In this document: piece by piece, positions 1 through 11,098 of the stretch
Position numbering within the stretch: position 1 is the stretch's first letter
How the letters are laid out: each line of letters opens with the position of its first letter
NCBI GenBank assembly: GCA_020466095.1
Contig: CM035807.1
Coordinates: 34,972,039 to 35,036,038 of the forward strand
Direction: 5' to 3'
DNA: 64,000 nt
Source of the DNA: Chlorops oryzae
Lineage: Eukaryota > Arthropoda > Insecta > Diptera > Chloropidae
Made by a program: the position numbers and the translations under genes
The notes under the pieces: generated by a model
The model's database searches: none
Told to the model about the DNA's origin: nothing
The model's input: only the letters and a program-made list of their open reading frames with translations

Positions 1-1740
1 AATCCAAAAACATTAATTAATAATATAAAATACCTTGAAACTGCCTTAAAAGCGGTATGGGTTAAAATTAACCCGCGGAATGTAAAGAAACTAGTCCAAT
101 CCGTTCCAACTCGACTAAAATCCGTTATTTAACGAAAAGGATATCCGACTTAATATTAAAACCACAAATTTTTTTAAATTTTTTAGTTAGCCCGCTTTAA
201 TGTAAAGTGGGCCATTTTGAGTGCGCATGAAATTAGCGGGAATATTTTTATTTTTGTTATAACTTCCAAGTTTTTTGTTTGGAAATGAATAAAGTTAAGT
301 TTTTTATGTTCAAAATTGAATAATTTGTTATGTTTCTCAAAAAATTTTGTTGTAACAGTTATATTTTTCAAGATATAGGCATTTAAATGAAGATTTAACA
401 GGTGGGCCATTTTGAGTGGTAGTCACTGTATATTTTTTTCAAAGTTTCTATGCAGTCCCGAATGGCAATCGGCTATATACGGACGCGACAAAAAGTTTAC
501 TTTTTCTGGAAATGCCCATATCACTGTTTTTTATTTAATTCAAAGGTTCTCGGCTCGACTTTATTTGAAAGCTCTCTTGTACGTGTGTACTTTCTCCATA
601 TTGAAATTCCCTTGAACTTCAATTATTGCCAGACTTTAATTCCATGATAGACTTAATGGCTTTTCAAATGCTGGGTGCGCAGGGTTGCCTAAAAACGATT
701 ATTTTTGACTTTACAAATTCGAAGTAAAACGTAATGAAATATTGGCAATTTTTAAACCAATTTTCCGTTATTTCGTGTAGTCAAAGTTTGCCAAACTGAC
801 AGCCAAAATGTCTTACTCGACTAAAGCGATGGCAAAACGAATATAAAAGCAGTGCTTGTGCAAATGATTAATAGACTGTAGAACAATAAAACCAAATATT
901 TATCCCCTTCTGGGCACATTCATAAAATATGAATAATTTTTTCAACAAAGTTTTAAAGAAATATGAGGGGTTGAAGTATTTTTTAAAGAATTTTTTCAGA
1001 ATTTTTGTAAACGGCTTTGAGGTTGCGCCATGCGAATTTTCCCCAAAAGTCCTGCTTCTCTGAAGTTTTTTGAAATTTTAGTGAAAACTGGTCCATAAGC
1101 AATATTTTTCAAGATTTTCTTGGGAAGATCCGCGTAGGACAACGTTAAACTTTTTTCTAAAAACAAACTGCTAAAAATACGTTTACTCATAAGTAGGACA
1201 AAAAATTTTTAAATAGAGCCCCTAGAAGTATGCTTATATATTATAATATTAAGAATAATTCTAATGGTCAAAAATCAGTTCGTTACTGTGACTTTGTCTA
1301 TTTAAGAGCATCTTGAGCAAGGATTTTAGAAGCTGTGAGAATCTTCTTGAGACCTTATTATGAACCATTGGAGAAGTCTACAAACTAGAAAAATAGGTTT
1401 TAAATAATCAAATTCATACATCTAGTGCTGAATTAAAATATTTGCTTTTGCTCAAGTCTTAAGCTAGGAAACCACAAATTTTAAATTGCGCCCTAAAAGA
1501 ATTCACGTCATTATTAAAAAAAAAAAATAAATAAAAAATTCATTTATGACTCTTTGGCTGTGGAACTTAATTCCAGTTTTTAGATGATCTGGAAAATTCC
1601 GTAATAGTCTTCTGAAGGTGCTTATAAATAGGAGTGGTTTGAAGAAAACAACAGACTTCCAGCATCGGAAACATTTCAAAATAATGACATGTATATTTTC
1701 AGGGCTTAATTTAAATATTTATGGTTGCTCTACTCATAAG
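1..1740. other. AT-rich non-coding stretch
   Basis: No recognisable gene. Open frames here are short and have no domain or coding-like composition. A 17-base direct repeat (GTGGGCCATTTTGAGTG) occurs near 206 and again near 402, roughly 197 bases apart, which suggests a degraded local duplication or an old repeat. An A-run lies near 1516. The region ends at the target-site duplication of the MITE that starts at 1741. Confidence 0.6.
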
Positions 1741-1976
1741 CAGGGCTCGGATTTTTTGCATTTAAACATATTAAAAATAACTTTAAGAAAAATTATTTTA
1801 TACACTATAAAATTAAGGTTCAATCGATTTTTAACTTCAATATGAATTTTTTTTTTAGGTTAGTAAAGCAGTTTGAAGTTTAACTTCGCTGAAATTATAA
1901 AAAAACTTGTAAGAAAAAACATTTTGCCCCATAAAGTATGCTTTAAATTTATAAATGCAACAAAATCTGAGCCATG
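1741..1976. mobile_element. hAT-type MITE, family 1, copy 1
   Basis: A 236-bp non-coding element. It begins CAGGGCTCGGAT and ends with a degraded inverted copy (ATCTGAGCCATG). The right arm carries the family block CATAAAGTATGC followed by a TTTAAATTTATAAATGC run; the left arm is more decayed. It is flanked by a perfect 8-bp direct repeat, CTCATAAG, at 1733-1740 and 1977-1984. An 8-bp duplication together with a CAGGG terminus is the established signature of the hAT superfamily. No transposase is encoded, so it would have been moved in trans. Three further copies lie at 9905, 22211 and 26320. Confidence 0.9.
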
Positions 1977-2034
1977 CTCATAAGCTTTCAAAAAAAAAAA
2001 AAAAATTACTCAAGTTGTGACCAAAAAATTGTTG

Positions 2035-2249
2035 TATGTGCTAAAATCCGAAATCTGACGGAATCGGAATTAAAATCGACCGAAATTTCATAAAGAAATT
2101 ACAGAATTTGTTGATTTTGGTTTCGGGTCGGAACTGCTATTGGTTCTTAATTGCACAGAGCCTTATTTTATTCCCTTGTCTATGAGATATATATGAAATT
2201 TCAGTTGACTAAAATTCCGATGGCATCAGTTTTCGGATTCTATCACATG
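2035..2249. repeat. foldback element, about 215 bp
   Basis: The left arm (ATGTGCTAAAATCCGAAA, then ATCGGAATT and GAAATTTCAT) is mirrored by the right arm (ATGAAATTTC, then AATTCCGAT, then TTTCGGATTCTATCACAT), giving imperfect inverted arms of about 55 bp. This is the architecture of a MITE. I see no convincing target-site duplication, so the superfamily is open. It lies about 50 bp from the hAT MITE ending at 1976. Confidence 0.65.
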
Positions 2250-4150
2250 CCTGAGTGGTCATTTTCCCAGGCATATCATCGCCATGTCCACCCCAATGAA
2301 AAATAATCCATCTAAATCACTTATTTTGAACAACACACGCGTTTCCGCCGGAACAGAATATGTATACCGTTCCCGAAAGTAGGTGCTCCCGCGCCATTTT
2401 ACGCAATCGTTTTTCTCAATAAATCTTGCTTAGCAACATCGGCTAAAATGCATAAATTAAAACGGCCTCAACGGGTGAATGTCGGGTCAACATTTTCGCC
2501 CGAAATACATAAAAAGCGTTTTGTTTTTTTCCTCGAAATTCAAATTCAAATTTATGCAACTGTTTTTCTCTCTTTCACTTATAAGGATTTATGATCCTAT
2601 GTTAATGCAAATGCTCTTAAGAGATACAAAAAAAAAAAAAATCATTTAAGAAATTTTTTAGTATTCTTTAGAAGAAGAATTTGAATTTATACCTTACCTC
2701 ATTGTAATTGGCGTTGTTGTTGTTTTTATTTAGTTGTTGGTTGTTGTTAGTTGTTGTAGTAGTAGAGGAGTTTTTGTAGTTGTTGTATAGTAGTTGTATA
2801 TATCCACACATATTGTTTTTGTACGGAAGTAGTAGAAGAAGTAGTTGGAGTAGTAGTAGAAATAGAAGTAGAAAAAGCATTTCAACAAAATTCGCAAAAG
2901 CAATTAAGTTTGAATACAAAAGAAGGAAGAAAAGATAAGAAAATATAATTTAACAAAATACATTTCTATAATATTTTCTCATTTTCATTTTTTTCGTTTT
3001 AATTTTCATTTTAATTTTCTTTGTTCTTTGGAGTAAAATTCATTTTGAAAAGAATTTCGAAAGCAAAAACAAGGAGGAAAACTTTTAAATGCATTATTTT
3101 TTGTCATTTAAAAAAAAGAAGGAAAAAAAGAAATGTTCGCTACTTTAATGAGTTCGAAGCTAGCGCCAGAAAGAAATTAAGCCAAAAGAAAAACGAGAGA
3201 CTGTGAAAGATAATTTAAGTTAGGTGAAGGAATAAAAAAGAGAGAAAGCCATATTCACAACGTGCAGTTTGAAGGAATGAAGTAAAGTCAATATGTATAA
3301 ATTAATTGAATTTTATTTTAGTACGACCGATTTGTGAAAAGTTTCAAATAGCATTTAATCAGGTGCAGTTAGTAGTGAAATGGTTAATGGTGCTCTTAGA
3401 AACGCATAAAGAGTTGCCTCAAAAAAAGAAAAAAATAAAAATGAAAACGAGAAGGAAAACCCAATTTCAAAACCAATCACGAAATTCGTTTCAAATTTTA
3501 TAGATCTATGAACTGAAGGCATAAAAAAAGTTAAGTTAAGTTAAGTCAAGTGAAGCAAAGTGCAAGCAAATTAAATAAAATTCGGAAGCGTGTGTGGGAT
3601 CAAGAGTAGAGTCAAGTTTAGCTGAGCTATCGTTTCAGTGTTTCTTTCTTGATCGTTTTAAGTGAGCACGCAATATTCATTTCATAAAAAAAGTTAAAGC
3701 TGAAGTATTTTATGAGGTAGTTTTCTCGCTTCTATTCTTTTTTTTTAATTTTTTTTTTTATTAATCTTAAGTTGCATATTGAAAAAGGATTTGAGTTAAT
3801 TTACACACGCTTTTCAAAGTTTTGTAGCTAGCTTAAGTGGTATTATCATAAAAGAGGTGCAGGGTGTTGCAGTTGAGTTCTTCGCAAACAGCCATTCTGT
3901 GTTTTGTTCATAGTTTTGAAATTCGTTTTTGTTATCATAAATATATTTTTTTTTTAGTGCATTAACTTAGGAACTTTTTACAAGAAATAAAATGAATTTA
4001 GTAGATAAAATAATTTTTTTCACAATTTTACGGACATCAAATAAAGACGCTTCCGTTCAAAGGCGATGAAGAAATTTTTTCTATAAGTTTGAATGCATTC
4101 ACGCTTTTTATAGCACGCATAAGCAAATTCTGCATGCTGTGAGATTGAGA
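2250..4150. other. AT-rich non-coding stretch with trinucleotide-rich patch
   Basis: No gene is recognised. 2713-2870 is a degenerate TTG/GTA trinucleotide-rich segment, listed separately. From about 2930 to 4010 the strand is purine-rich with many A-runs and loses any coding signature. The short lysine-rich frames near 3021-3503 are explained by this composition. Confidence 0.55.
2713..2870. repeat. degenerate TTG / GTA trinucleotide repeat
   Basis: Stacked TTG units (for example GTTGTTGTTGTTTT) grade into TAG/TAGAAG units with interruptions. Read on the minus strand this gives Asn/Thr/Leu-rich low-complexity frames with no domain. It is best read as a decayed microsatellite, not an exon. 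Confidence 0.7.
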
Positions 4151-4325
4151 CACTGTTACCAGATTTTTAGGGTAATATTGCCCTGAATGTCTCAGAAGAA
4201 GGCCAAAATTCCCTAATATTTAATTTTGAAATCTTCTAAAAACAAAAGCTTAGTCCCATGCAATTTTTCTTAGCCACCTTTCTACCCTAAGACTTCACTA
4301 AAGATTCTCCTAAACTGGAAACAGT
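4151..4325. mobile_element. possible hAT-like MITE remnant
   Basis: The left end CACTGTTACCAGATTTTTAG is mirrored by a right end reading CTAAACTGGAAACAGTG, giving imperfect inverted arms of about 17 bp on a ~175-bp unit. Termini of the CASTG-TT-x-CCAG type are common in hAT relatives. The flanks (GATTGAGA and GATGAAGG) agree only partly, so a target-site duplication is not demonstrated. Could be an old, mutated copy or coincidence. Confidence 0.45.
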
Positions 4326-7250
4326 GGATGAAGGATCTTTTCAAGTAGCCTTATATATGTGTTTTTGAATAGGAACTGTAATATATTTCGAAGCTTTGAT
4401 AAAACTGTTACACGTACATATGCTAGGTCATAAGTGCAATCAAAATTTGCCATTTTTCAGAAAACGCGAACAAAATTTCCAGTGAAAGCATGGAAAGGAC
4501 ATTAATTTTTTTCGCCTTTTATAAATTGTAGATAATGAATGGAATTTTCCTGTAAGTAACGGATGACTTGGACAAATTCATAGCTAACTCGAATTTCAGA
4601 AATTTTGATTTTCGTTTAGTTACAGTCGATTGTATGTATATGAGGTCACCATTAAACCAAATTTCACGCATTCTGAAAGCATTGGAAGAGTGGAGAATTT
4701 CTGTTTTGTACTAATTCGTTACTTAATTGAAAATTGATCTCGAAAAGTGTGGCTGAGAATTAAGTTGCGAGTTTCGAGCAAAAATTTCTGATTTCTGGTA
4801 AAATTTTTGCTACTAGTTGAGTTTTACCAAAAGCTATCAAGTATGTCTGGATAGAGTTTAGTGCAAGTGGCTGAGGGAGTTCTAAGTTTTATTTGTCGTC
4901 TTATTTAATTGAAAACTTTTCCTAGAATTCGTACCGATGTGTGAGTTTTGGGCCAGATTTATGATATTTTTGAAATTTGTTGCTACTAGATTGAGTTTTT
5001 TCGGAACTTTTAGTATCGCAGATATTTATTCAAGTCTAGGGCTAAGACTTTGTCATAAACAGAAAAACAAAATATCTAATAGTTCACAAGATATAGCCAT
5101 AAGTATGTGCGCAACTTAATTCTTGGCCACAGTTTTCGAATTGAATTTAAATTTTACTTGTAGCCAATCAGAACAAATTAAGCATAGGGATTTCTCACAT
5201 TTATTATGTAATTTCAGAAACTGCAGTAAAAGTTTCGCTTTTATTTTCCGTGGCGGCACCGTCTAAGTCAAAATTCAACAAAGTCATGAGGAGCCTAAAC
5301 GCTTGAGGACTGCCGCCATTTTTAATTGCATTTCAAGCAGTCTCTGCTTTCGTTTTGTACATACAACTGGAAGCTCAAAGCCTATTACCTGGGCCTTAAA
5401 ATTCCTAACCCTGAAAAGACTTTATACCTTCGAATTATACAATTTCCATAAACGCTGTACTTTTTAATCTAATGAGAGAATACTTATGTATAAGCCCCTT
5501 GAGGACAGGTTTTGTCGTCTATATATATATCTAGTTTTGAGCGGATTTTCACGTCACTCATTGAGATTTCAACTTGTTACACCCTGTATTTATTTTTTAA
5601 TTTTTATTCATTGCTTTTAACGACTAAAGAGCCTCTTCGTTCTTTCACTGCGGCCATGCCTTTTCGGCTGGAAAGTTTTGTATTCTTAATTTAAATTTCT
5701 TCATCGCATGCGAATTCGCAATGAGAATGGCCCTTTAGAAATCCCCAAGATCGAAGGGTTAAAAGCATGAATCTGAAATTCACGGACCATTGAATTTTGT
5801 TATCCGATAACACCGTAATTGATGAGATATATTGTTTAACAAATAAATTATTCAATAACCCTTTCAGCGTTCAGCCTTAAAACAGAGCATATTCCTTTTG
5901 TTGCAGAAGCGTAAATACTTGATTTCCGTTTTACCTTTTTATCTCGACTCGATGGCATAAATAAATATTTAATCAAATCAAAGATAAATAGAAATAAATC
6001 AAAGTGCTTTAGGACTATGTTAAGCTCAATCAATACTAAATAGATTTAAATGGCAAATGGTGTTCAAAAAAATTTAAATAAATATTCAATTTTTTTTTTT
6101 TTAATTTATTTATCTTGTAAATAACTACAAAACTAAAGGAATTTATATTCATTCAAAGCTATTTTTAGTATTATTGAAATATTTCGAAATGACAATTTAC
6201 CGCCTGCAGCTCCTGTTTAGCGTGTTTGGATAGAGTAGAGAATTTATTTATATAAGTTGTAGACAAATATTAGACAGACGATATGTAGAAATAGAGGAAG
6301 AGAGAGAGAGAGTTTCTTTCTTAATTTAATATTGTAAGTTTAATGATTTCATAGGGGGGTTGTTAAGCAAGGGTTAAAAGTAGTTGTAGCAGTGTTTGTA
6401 ATAGAAATGGTTGAAGGAGTATTAAAAGAAATTGTATTTGCAGTTTGAAAGGTATGTTTGTGTTGAATTGATGTGAGCGATGATGTGTTGTATGGAGGTG
6501 TGGATTTCTGGGAACTAAGTATTTCAAGGAGTTAGGGCCGTGTGAGCTGGAGTAATTTAAGGGAAAGTGTCAAGTAATTTCTGTTGAAGACAAGTTGAAG
6601 TGCTGTCAAGCGAAAGTGTAATTAATTGAATGTCTTAGAAATGGTATTTTTCTATGTATATGCGTGTGTGTGTGTGTGTGTGTATTGGAATGGAATGGTG
6701 TTGAAAGTCAGCTTCGATGAGAGCTGAGGGTAAAAATATTTTGAGGCATGAAACCGCAAACCAATTGAATTGACGATTCATTTAACCTTTTCGATTATAT
6801 GCTGGGTAATTTTTAATTCTGTGCAACCTGGATACAATCATTTTCTACTTAAAAGCATACAGATTTGTGTCGCTTTCATTCTTCGATGTAATGACATCAA
6901 AGCGGTGTAAACATTTACCGCTTAAAAGGACCGATGTGCGTGTGTTTGTGGTACCTAAAATCGTAGGCTTCCTCCTTTGCTGATTGAGTTTATTTGGGGC
7001 AATAAATTTTGATACAAATTCTCCACCAAGTGGAACGAAGCCTTTGTAAAAGTTCACTATCGACAGTGAAGAGCTCTCAATGATCACGTATATGTAAGCT
7101 CCGAATTCCAAAAATTTCTCATGACCAGTCACGTATTTGTAAATATCTCAGGAGCACTATCTTTGGATTTTGACAAAAAAAAATTTCGGTGAAAGTCCAA
7201 TCTTAGAGGTATTTTTAAAAACAAGCCATTAATAAGCATAGAAACGGGAA
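4326..7250. other. AT-rich non-coding stretch
   Basis: No gene is recognised. It contains a short GA microsatellite near 6297-6313 and a TG microsatellite near 6663-6684. Reading frames present are under 100 codons and lack any motif I recognise. Confidence 0.55.
6663..6684. repeat. (TG)n microsatellite
   Basis: About ten uninterrupted TG dinucleotides. Similar short TG/CA tracts occur near 7936-7954, 13309-13322 and 21325-21355, all in non-coding context. Confidence 0.9.
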
Positions 7251-7309
7251 TACACTGAAGAAATTTATTAAAATATTTTTTCTTTTTGTGAAATTTTTTT
7301 CTCAGTGTA
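7251..7309. repeat. 59-bp foldback with TA flanks
   Basis: TACACTGAAGAAATTT at the left is mirrored by AAATTTTTTTCTCAGTGTA at the right. The outermost TA dinucleotides could be the target-site duplication of a Tc1/mariner-type insertion with CACTGA termini. It is too short to hold anything but the arms, so it is a minimal MITE or a deletion remnant. Compare the CACTGAAAAT foldback at 15278. Confidence 0.55.
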
Positions 7310-9904
7310 AAATTAAAAGAAAAATTATTTTGATTCTTGAGCCTTGAAACTATCAGTAGCCATTTGTTTCATCTTTCTATCTTGATTACTTTTTGAGATA
7401 TTAAATTTTGAAAAAGGGCTTTCGAAAAAGAATTTTCTTAGATATTTCAAGGACACTGCGCAATAGGAAAGTAAAAACGGTTCCCAACAGTGCTTATAGA
7501 TAGTACCTTTTCAAAAATCAACAAAATTTCAAAATCCTTTTCAGGAATCCGCAGTCTGCTAAAACCTTTCATATGTTTCTTGACCTTTTAAGTGAAAATT
7601 GTTGTTCGCCGGTGGAAAATCTCTGTAAGAATTGAGGGCATGAAGGATGGAAAACTTTAATGGCCGCTTTTAAATAATCTAGTGCAAAATGACTATGAAG
7701 GAGCACTTATGAAAAACCGATTATGCTGAAGTTGACAATTTACACTCTATGGTTTCTTTTTTCACTACTTTAGAGCATATGGCTTCTTTGTATGTGTGTT
7801 TGAGCGGGTAGAAAGCGTTTGTTTGTGTTTGTGCTCTATATGCAGGACAATTATTTAAATAGACCATCGCATCTGTGGACAGGATGTGGCACAAAAAATA
7901 AACATGACATATACGTATGTTTATGTGACTGATGCACATGTGTGTGTGTGTGTGTTCAGGTTTGTGCTTTGCTGTGGAATTCATTGTCTCAGGCTTGCGT
8001 AGACGTGTTCGTTTGTTCGTTGAAATTTCAATTATAGCAACACGGGAGAAAAGGTAAAGCCTTGACTGAAATGTACATAGCTTGGGTTGTGGACTGTGGT
8101 GAGCAGTGGGTTAAAAAAGAACAGTGTATCGCAAATACGGGCTTATGCATTCTTGTGTGCGTTTGCGTGAGCAGCAGCAAATTCTTCAGTGAAATGCGCA
8201 TTCTTTCAGTTTTCATATTTTTCATATATTTTTCTTTTATTCTCTTTACGGTTTTCTTACAGTTTCGTCCTTTCGCTCTTTTCTTTTTACATTTTTTTAT
8301 TTTTTATTATATTTATCATTTTAATTTTTACGGGTATTTACTTTTGTAACTTTTCACATTTTCCATTTCTTTTTTGCTTTGCGCGCGAGCATTAACTTGT
8401 CGGAACGTGGAAAATGTAAAGAAAAGTATATAAAAAAAAAAAAAAAAAAGCAGTTCCAACGACGCCACAAAGCGCTGGAAACAAACAAATTAAAAAGAAA
8501 TGAGCAGGACAATAATGCTTAAAACATTATTACACAGCGTCCGTTTTTATATTTTCAAGTTTTTTTTAAATTTTTATTTTTTATTTTTTATTTTTTTATT
8601 TTTATTTTTATTAATCCGAGTTAAGACCAAAGAGTTTTTTATTTTATCTTTCATTTCATACATACGCGAGTGTCCATTATTGAGATTAAAGGCTTGTGTG
8701 GCTTTAAATGAAGTCGAAATATATTTCGCAACAAAATGTTTATTTTCCTTTAATATCATTTTTTCTTGGAAAATTGCGATTTCTCTTTTCAACAAAAAAT
8801 GAAAAGAGAGAGTTGAAAAAAAAAAAGTCAATCCGTTTTTTTGCCAAACCGAACTTGAAAGAATTGCAGTTTTGTGCGATTTTTGTTATCTTTTGTGAAA
8901 TTGCTTTCAATTTTGAGAGGGATTTGTGTGAGTGTATTTTACGGGTATTTTTTTATCTTTTATTTTTTGGAGTATTTTGTTTTCTTTGTTCGAGCCAATA
9001 CAATGCATTCGGGAGAGTTGCCAATAAAGTGAAATTGAAATTTCATAATATAAAGCAATTGTTCCAAACTTACTCTAATAAATTCCAAAAAGAAAAAACT
9101 GTGTAGGGAGATGCACGGTTTTGGATGATATTTGGCTTACCTGAAAGAAAAAAGAAAATGAAAAAATTTTTAATTTTATTTATTGAAGTAGATGAAAAGA
9201 GAGATAGTACAAAATTGAATTTATTTAGAAGTTCTAAATATTTAGAAAATATTTTTCATATCTCTTCAAAAATATTTTAAATAAAATTATTATTAAATAT
9301 TTTTGAAATAAATGAAAAAATAAAAATCAATAGGATGGACAGAGCTTCGGCTGTGTGGAACGCGGAAGGACAAGGCGCACAGTGGGTTCGCTTTATACAT
9401 AATACGGGAAAAAATAGTAGAGGCGTTCTCATCATAATGAAAATTGATGTACAGAGTAGTCTCTGGATGCGGACACCTCTCTCAGACGGACACTTCTTGG
9501 GAATGTTCGAGTATTCGTGTTTCTCAAAAAGTTTCATCTTGTTTTGTTTACTTTTTTGGTCCCGAAGAAGTCCGCTCAATAGAGAGTACACTGTACAGGG
9601 CTCAATGGAGGAGATTAAGATATAAAGCGGAACCCCCCTAGAACCTCTACTTGTATCTTTTCAAGGCAGCTATATCTAAGACTCAGCCGATTTAAGTCAA
9701 TCTTTGTCAGAATGTTTTATTTGCTAAGAAACAAATGTCTGCAAAAAATGGTTAAAATCTGACAGCCCCTCTCTCACGTCTCTGGCTTTTCATTTCAAAT
9801 TCCAACATATATTTTTTCAGTTATCATATCCTAACCTAATGTAGTCTAGTTAAAATGCATTTTGTTAGTTTGCCGTCTTAATTAACTTATATAAGGATCA
9901 TAAC
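7310..9904. other. AT-rich non-coding stretch
   Basis: No gene is recognised. It holds a TG tract near 7936-7954, T-rich runs between 8200 and 8600, and an A-run at about 8432-8449. The longest frame (132 codons, 8708-9106, plus) is Phe/Lys-rich with no domain and is best explained by base composition. Confidence 0.55.
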
Positions 9905-10145
9905 CAGGGCTCGGATATATATCCATTTATAAATTTAAAGCATACTTTATGGAGTAAAAATTTTGTTCAACTCGCATAAAGTTAAGATTCAAATAGATTT
10001 TTAACTTCAATAAGAACTTTTATGAAGGTAGAAAAGCCGTTTGAAGTTTAACTTCACTAGGATTATTCGCAAAATGTTGGTAAGAAAAGTTTTTCCCCCA
10101 TAAAGTATGCTTTAAATTTATAAATGCATACATATCCGAGCCCTG
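9905..10145. mobile_element. hAT-type MITE, family 1, copy 2 (best preserved)
   Basis: This 241-bp copy has long inverted arms: CAGGGCTCGGATAT at the left and ATATCCGAGCCCTG at the right, each followed inward by a TATAAATTTAAAGCATAC block and CTTTATGG. Perfect 8-bp target-site duplications ATCATAAC lie at 9897-9904 and 10146-10153. The symmetric termini make it the best local model for the family. It is non-autonomous with no coding capacity. Family assignment to hAT rests on the 8-bp duplication and CAGGG ends. Confidence 0.93.
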
Positions 10146-10249
10146 ATCATAACTTACAACACCCTAAGGATATGCAATGCTTTTTTTTCCTAATAAAAAA
10201 TGATCTTTATCGAAAAAGCTCAAGTATGCGGACAGTTTTTTTCTTCAAA

Positions 10250-11098
10250 AATTGTTAAAAGAACGGGTCTCTATAATTTTTTTTTAACTAGAAGACGGCG
10301 TACGAAGGAGAATATAAAGACTTTGCCAATTAATTCAATTAAATGCCACTGAAATGCATGATTGACGTGTTATTGGCCTCATTTCTTACAAGAGAAAAAA
10401 GTTTTCAAGCCAAAAACGGATAAATATTTGAAATAAAAGGCATTTTTATGAGAATCACAAGGATCGCAACTTCGGATTTAACAAAAGTACGCAAAACTTT
10501 GTATTTTCAATGTCTGTCAGACTAAGACATAAGCAGCGGAGGGATAAACTAGTAAAAAAAGTGAATATTAAGGATATATGAGAGTGTGTGCCTTTCAACG
10601 AGACATTTATGTAGACTCTCAAGGAACTTTAATCATTCCAAAAGGTAATTTCGGCTAGAAAAATGGCCTAGGCACTAAATTTTTTTTATACTAGAAACGG
10701 ACGAAGAAATAATTTCTTTGCCGAATTAAAGTTCAACTTCATGTAATGTCTACTGAAATGTCATTAAGTATTTAATTTTTATTGCTCTCATTTTTCAAGT
10801 AGCAAACAAGTTTTCAACCTAAAAAACGGATAAAATTTGAAATGAAAAGGCATTCTTATGAGAATGGCACATGATTGAAACTTCTGGATTTAATCAAAGA
10901 GTCGCATATCAACTCTTGTTTTTCAATGTCTGTCAACTAAGATCTTAAGTCAGCGGAAGGTAAACAAGTAAAGAAACAGTGTAATATTAAGGATGAGTAC
11001 TAAGATGTGTGCCATAAAATGTCAACGAGCATTTATGTAAATCTTGTAATGGAACTATTAATCATTCCAATAAGGTAATTCGGCTTAAAAAAATGGAC
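10250..11098. repeat. diverged tandem duplication, two ~420-bp units
   Basis: Unit 1 (about 10250-10676) and unit 2 (about 10677-11098) can be aligned end to end. Shared landmarks in the same order include ACTAGAA (10287 and 10690), AAACGGATAAA, AATGTCTGTCA, AATATTAAGGAT, CATTTATGTA and AATCATTCCAA (10632 and about 11060). Landmark spacing drifts from 403 to about 430 because of indels. Neither unit keeps a common open frame, so this is an old non-coding duplication or two adjacent copies of an unidentified repeat. Confidence 0.8.

Noticed and set aside
8708..9106. 132-codon open frame, plus strand
   Set aside because: Phe/Lys-rich and AT-driven, no domain, no good start context; overlaps other frames of similar type.
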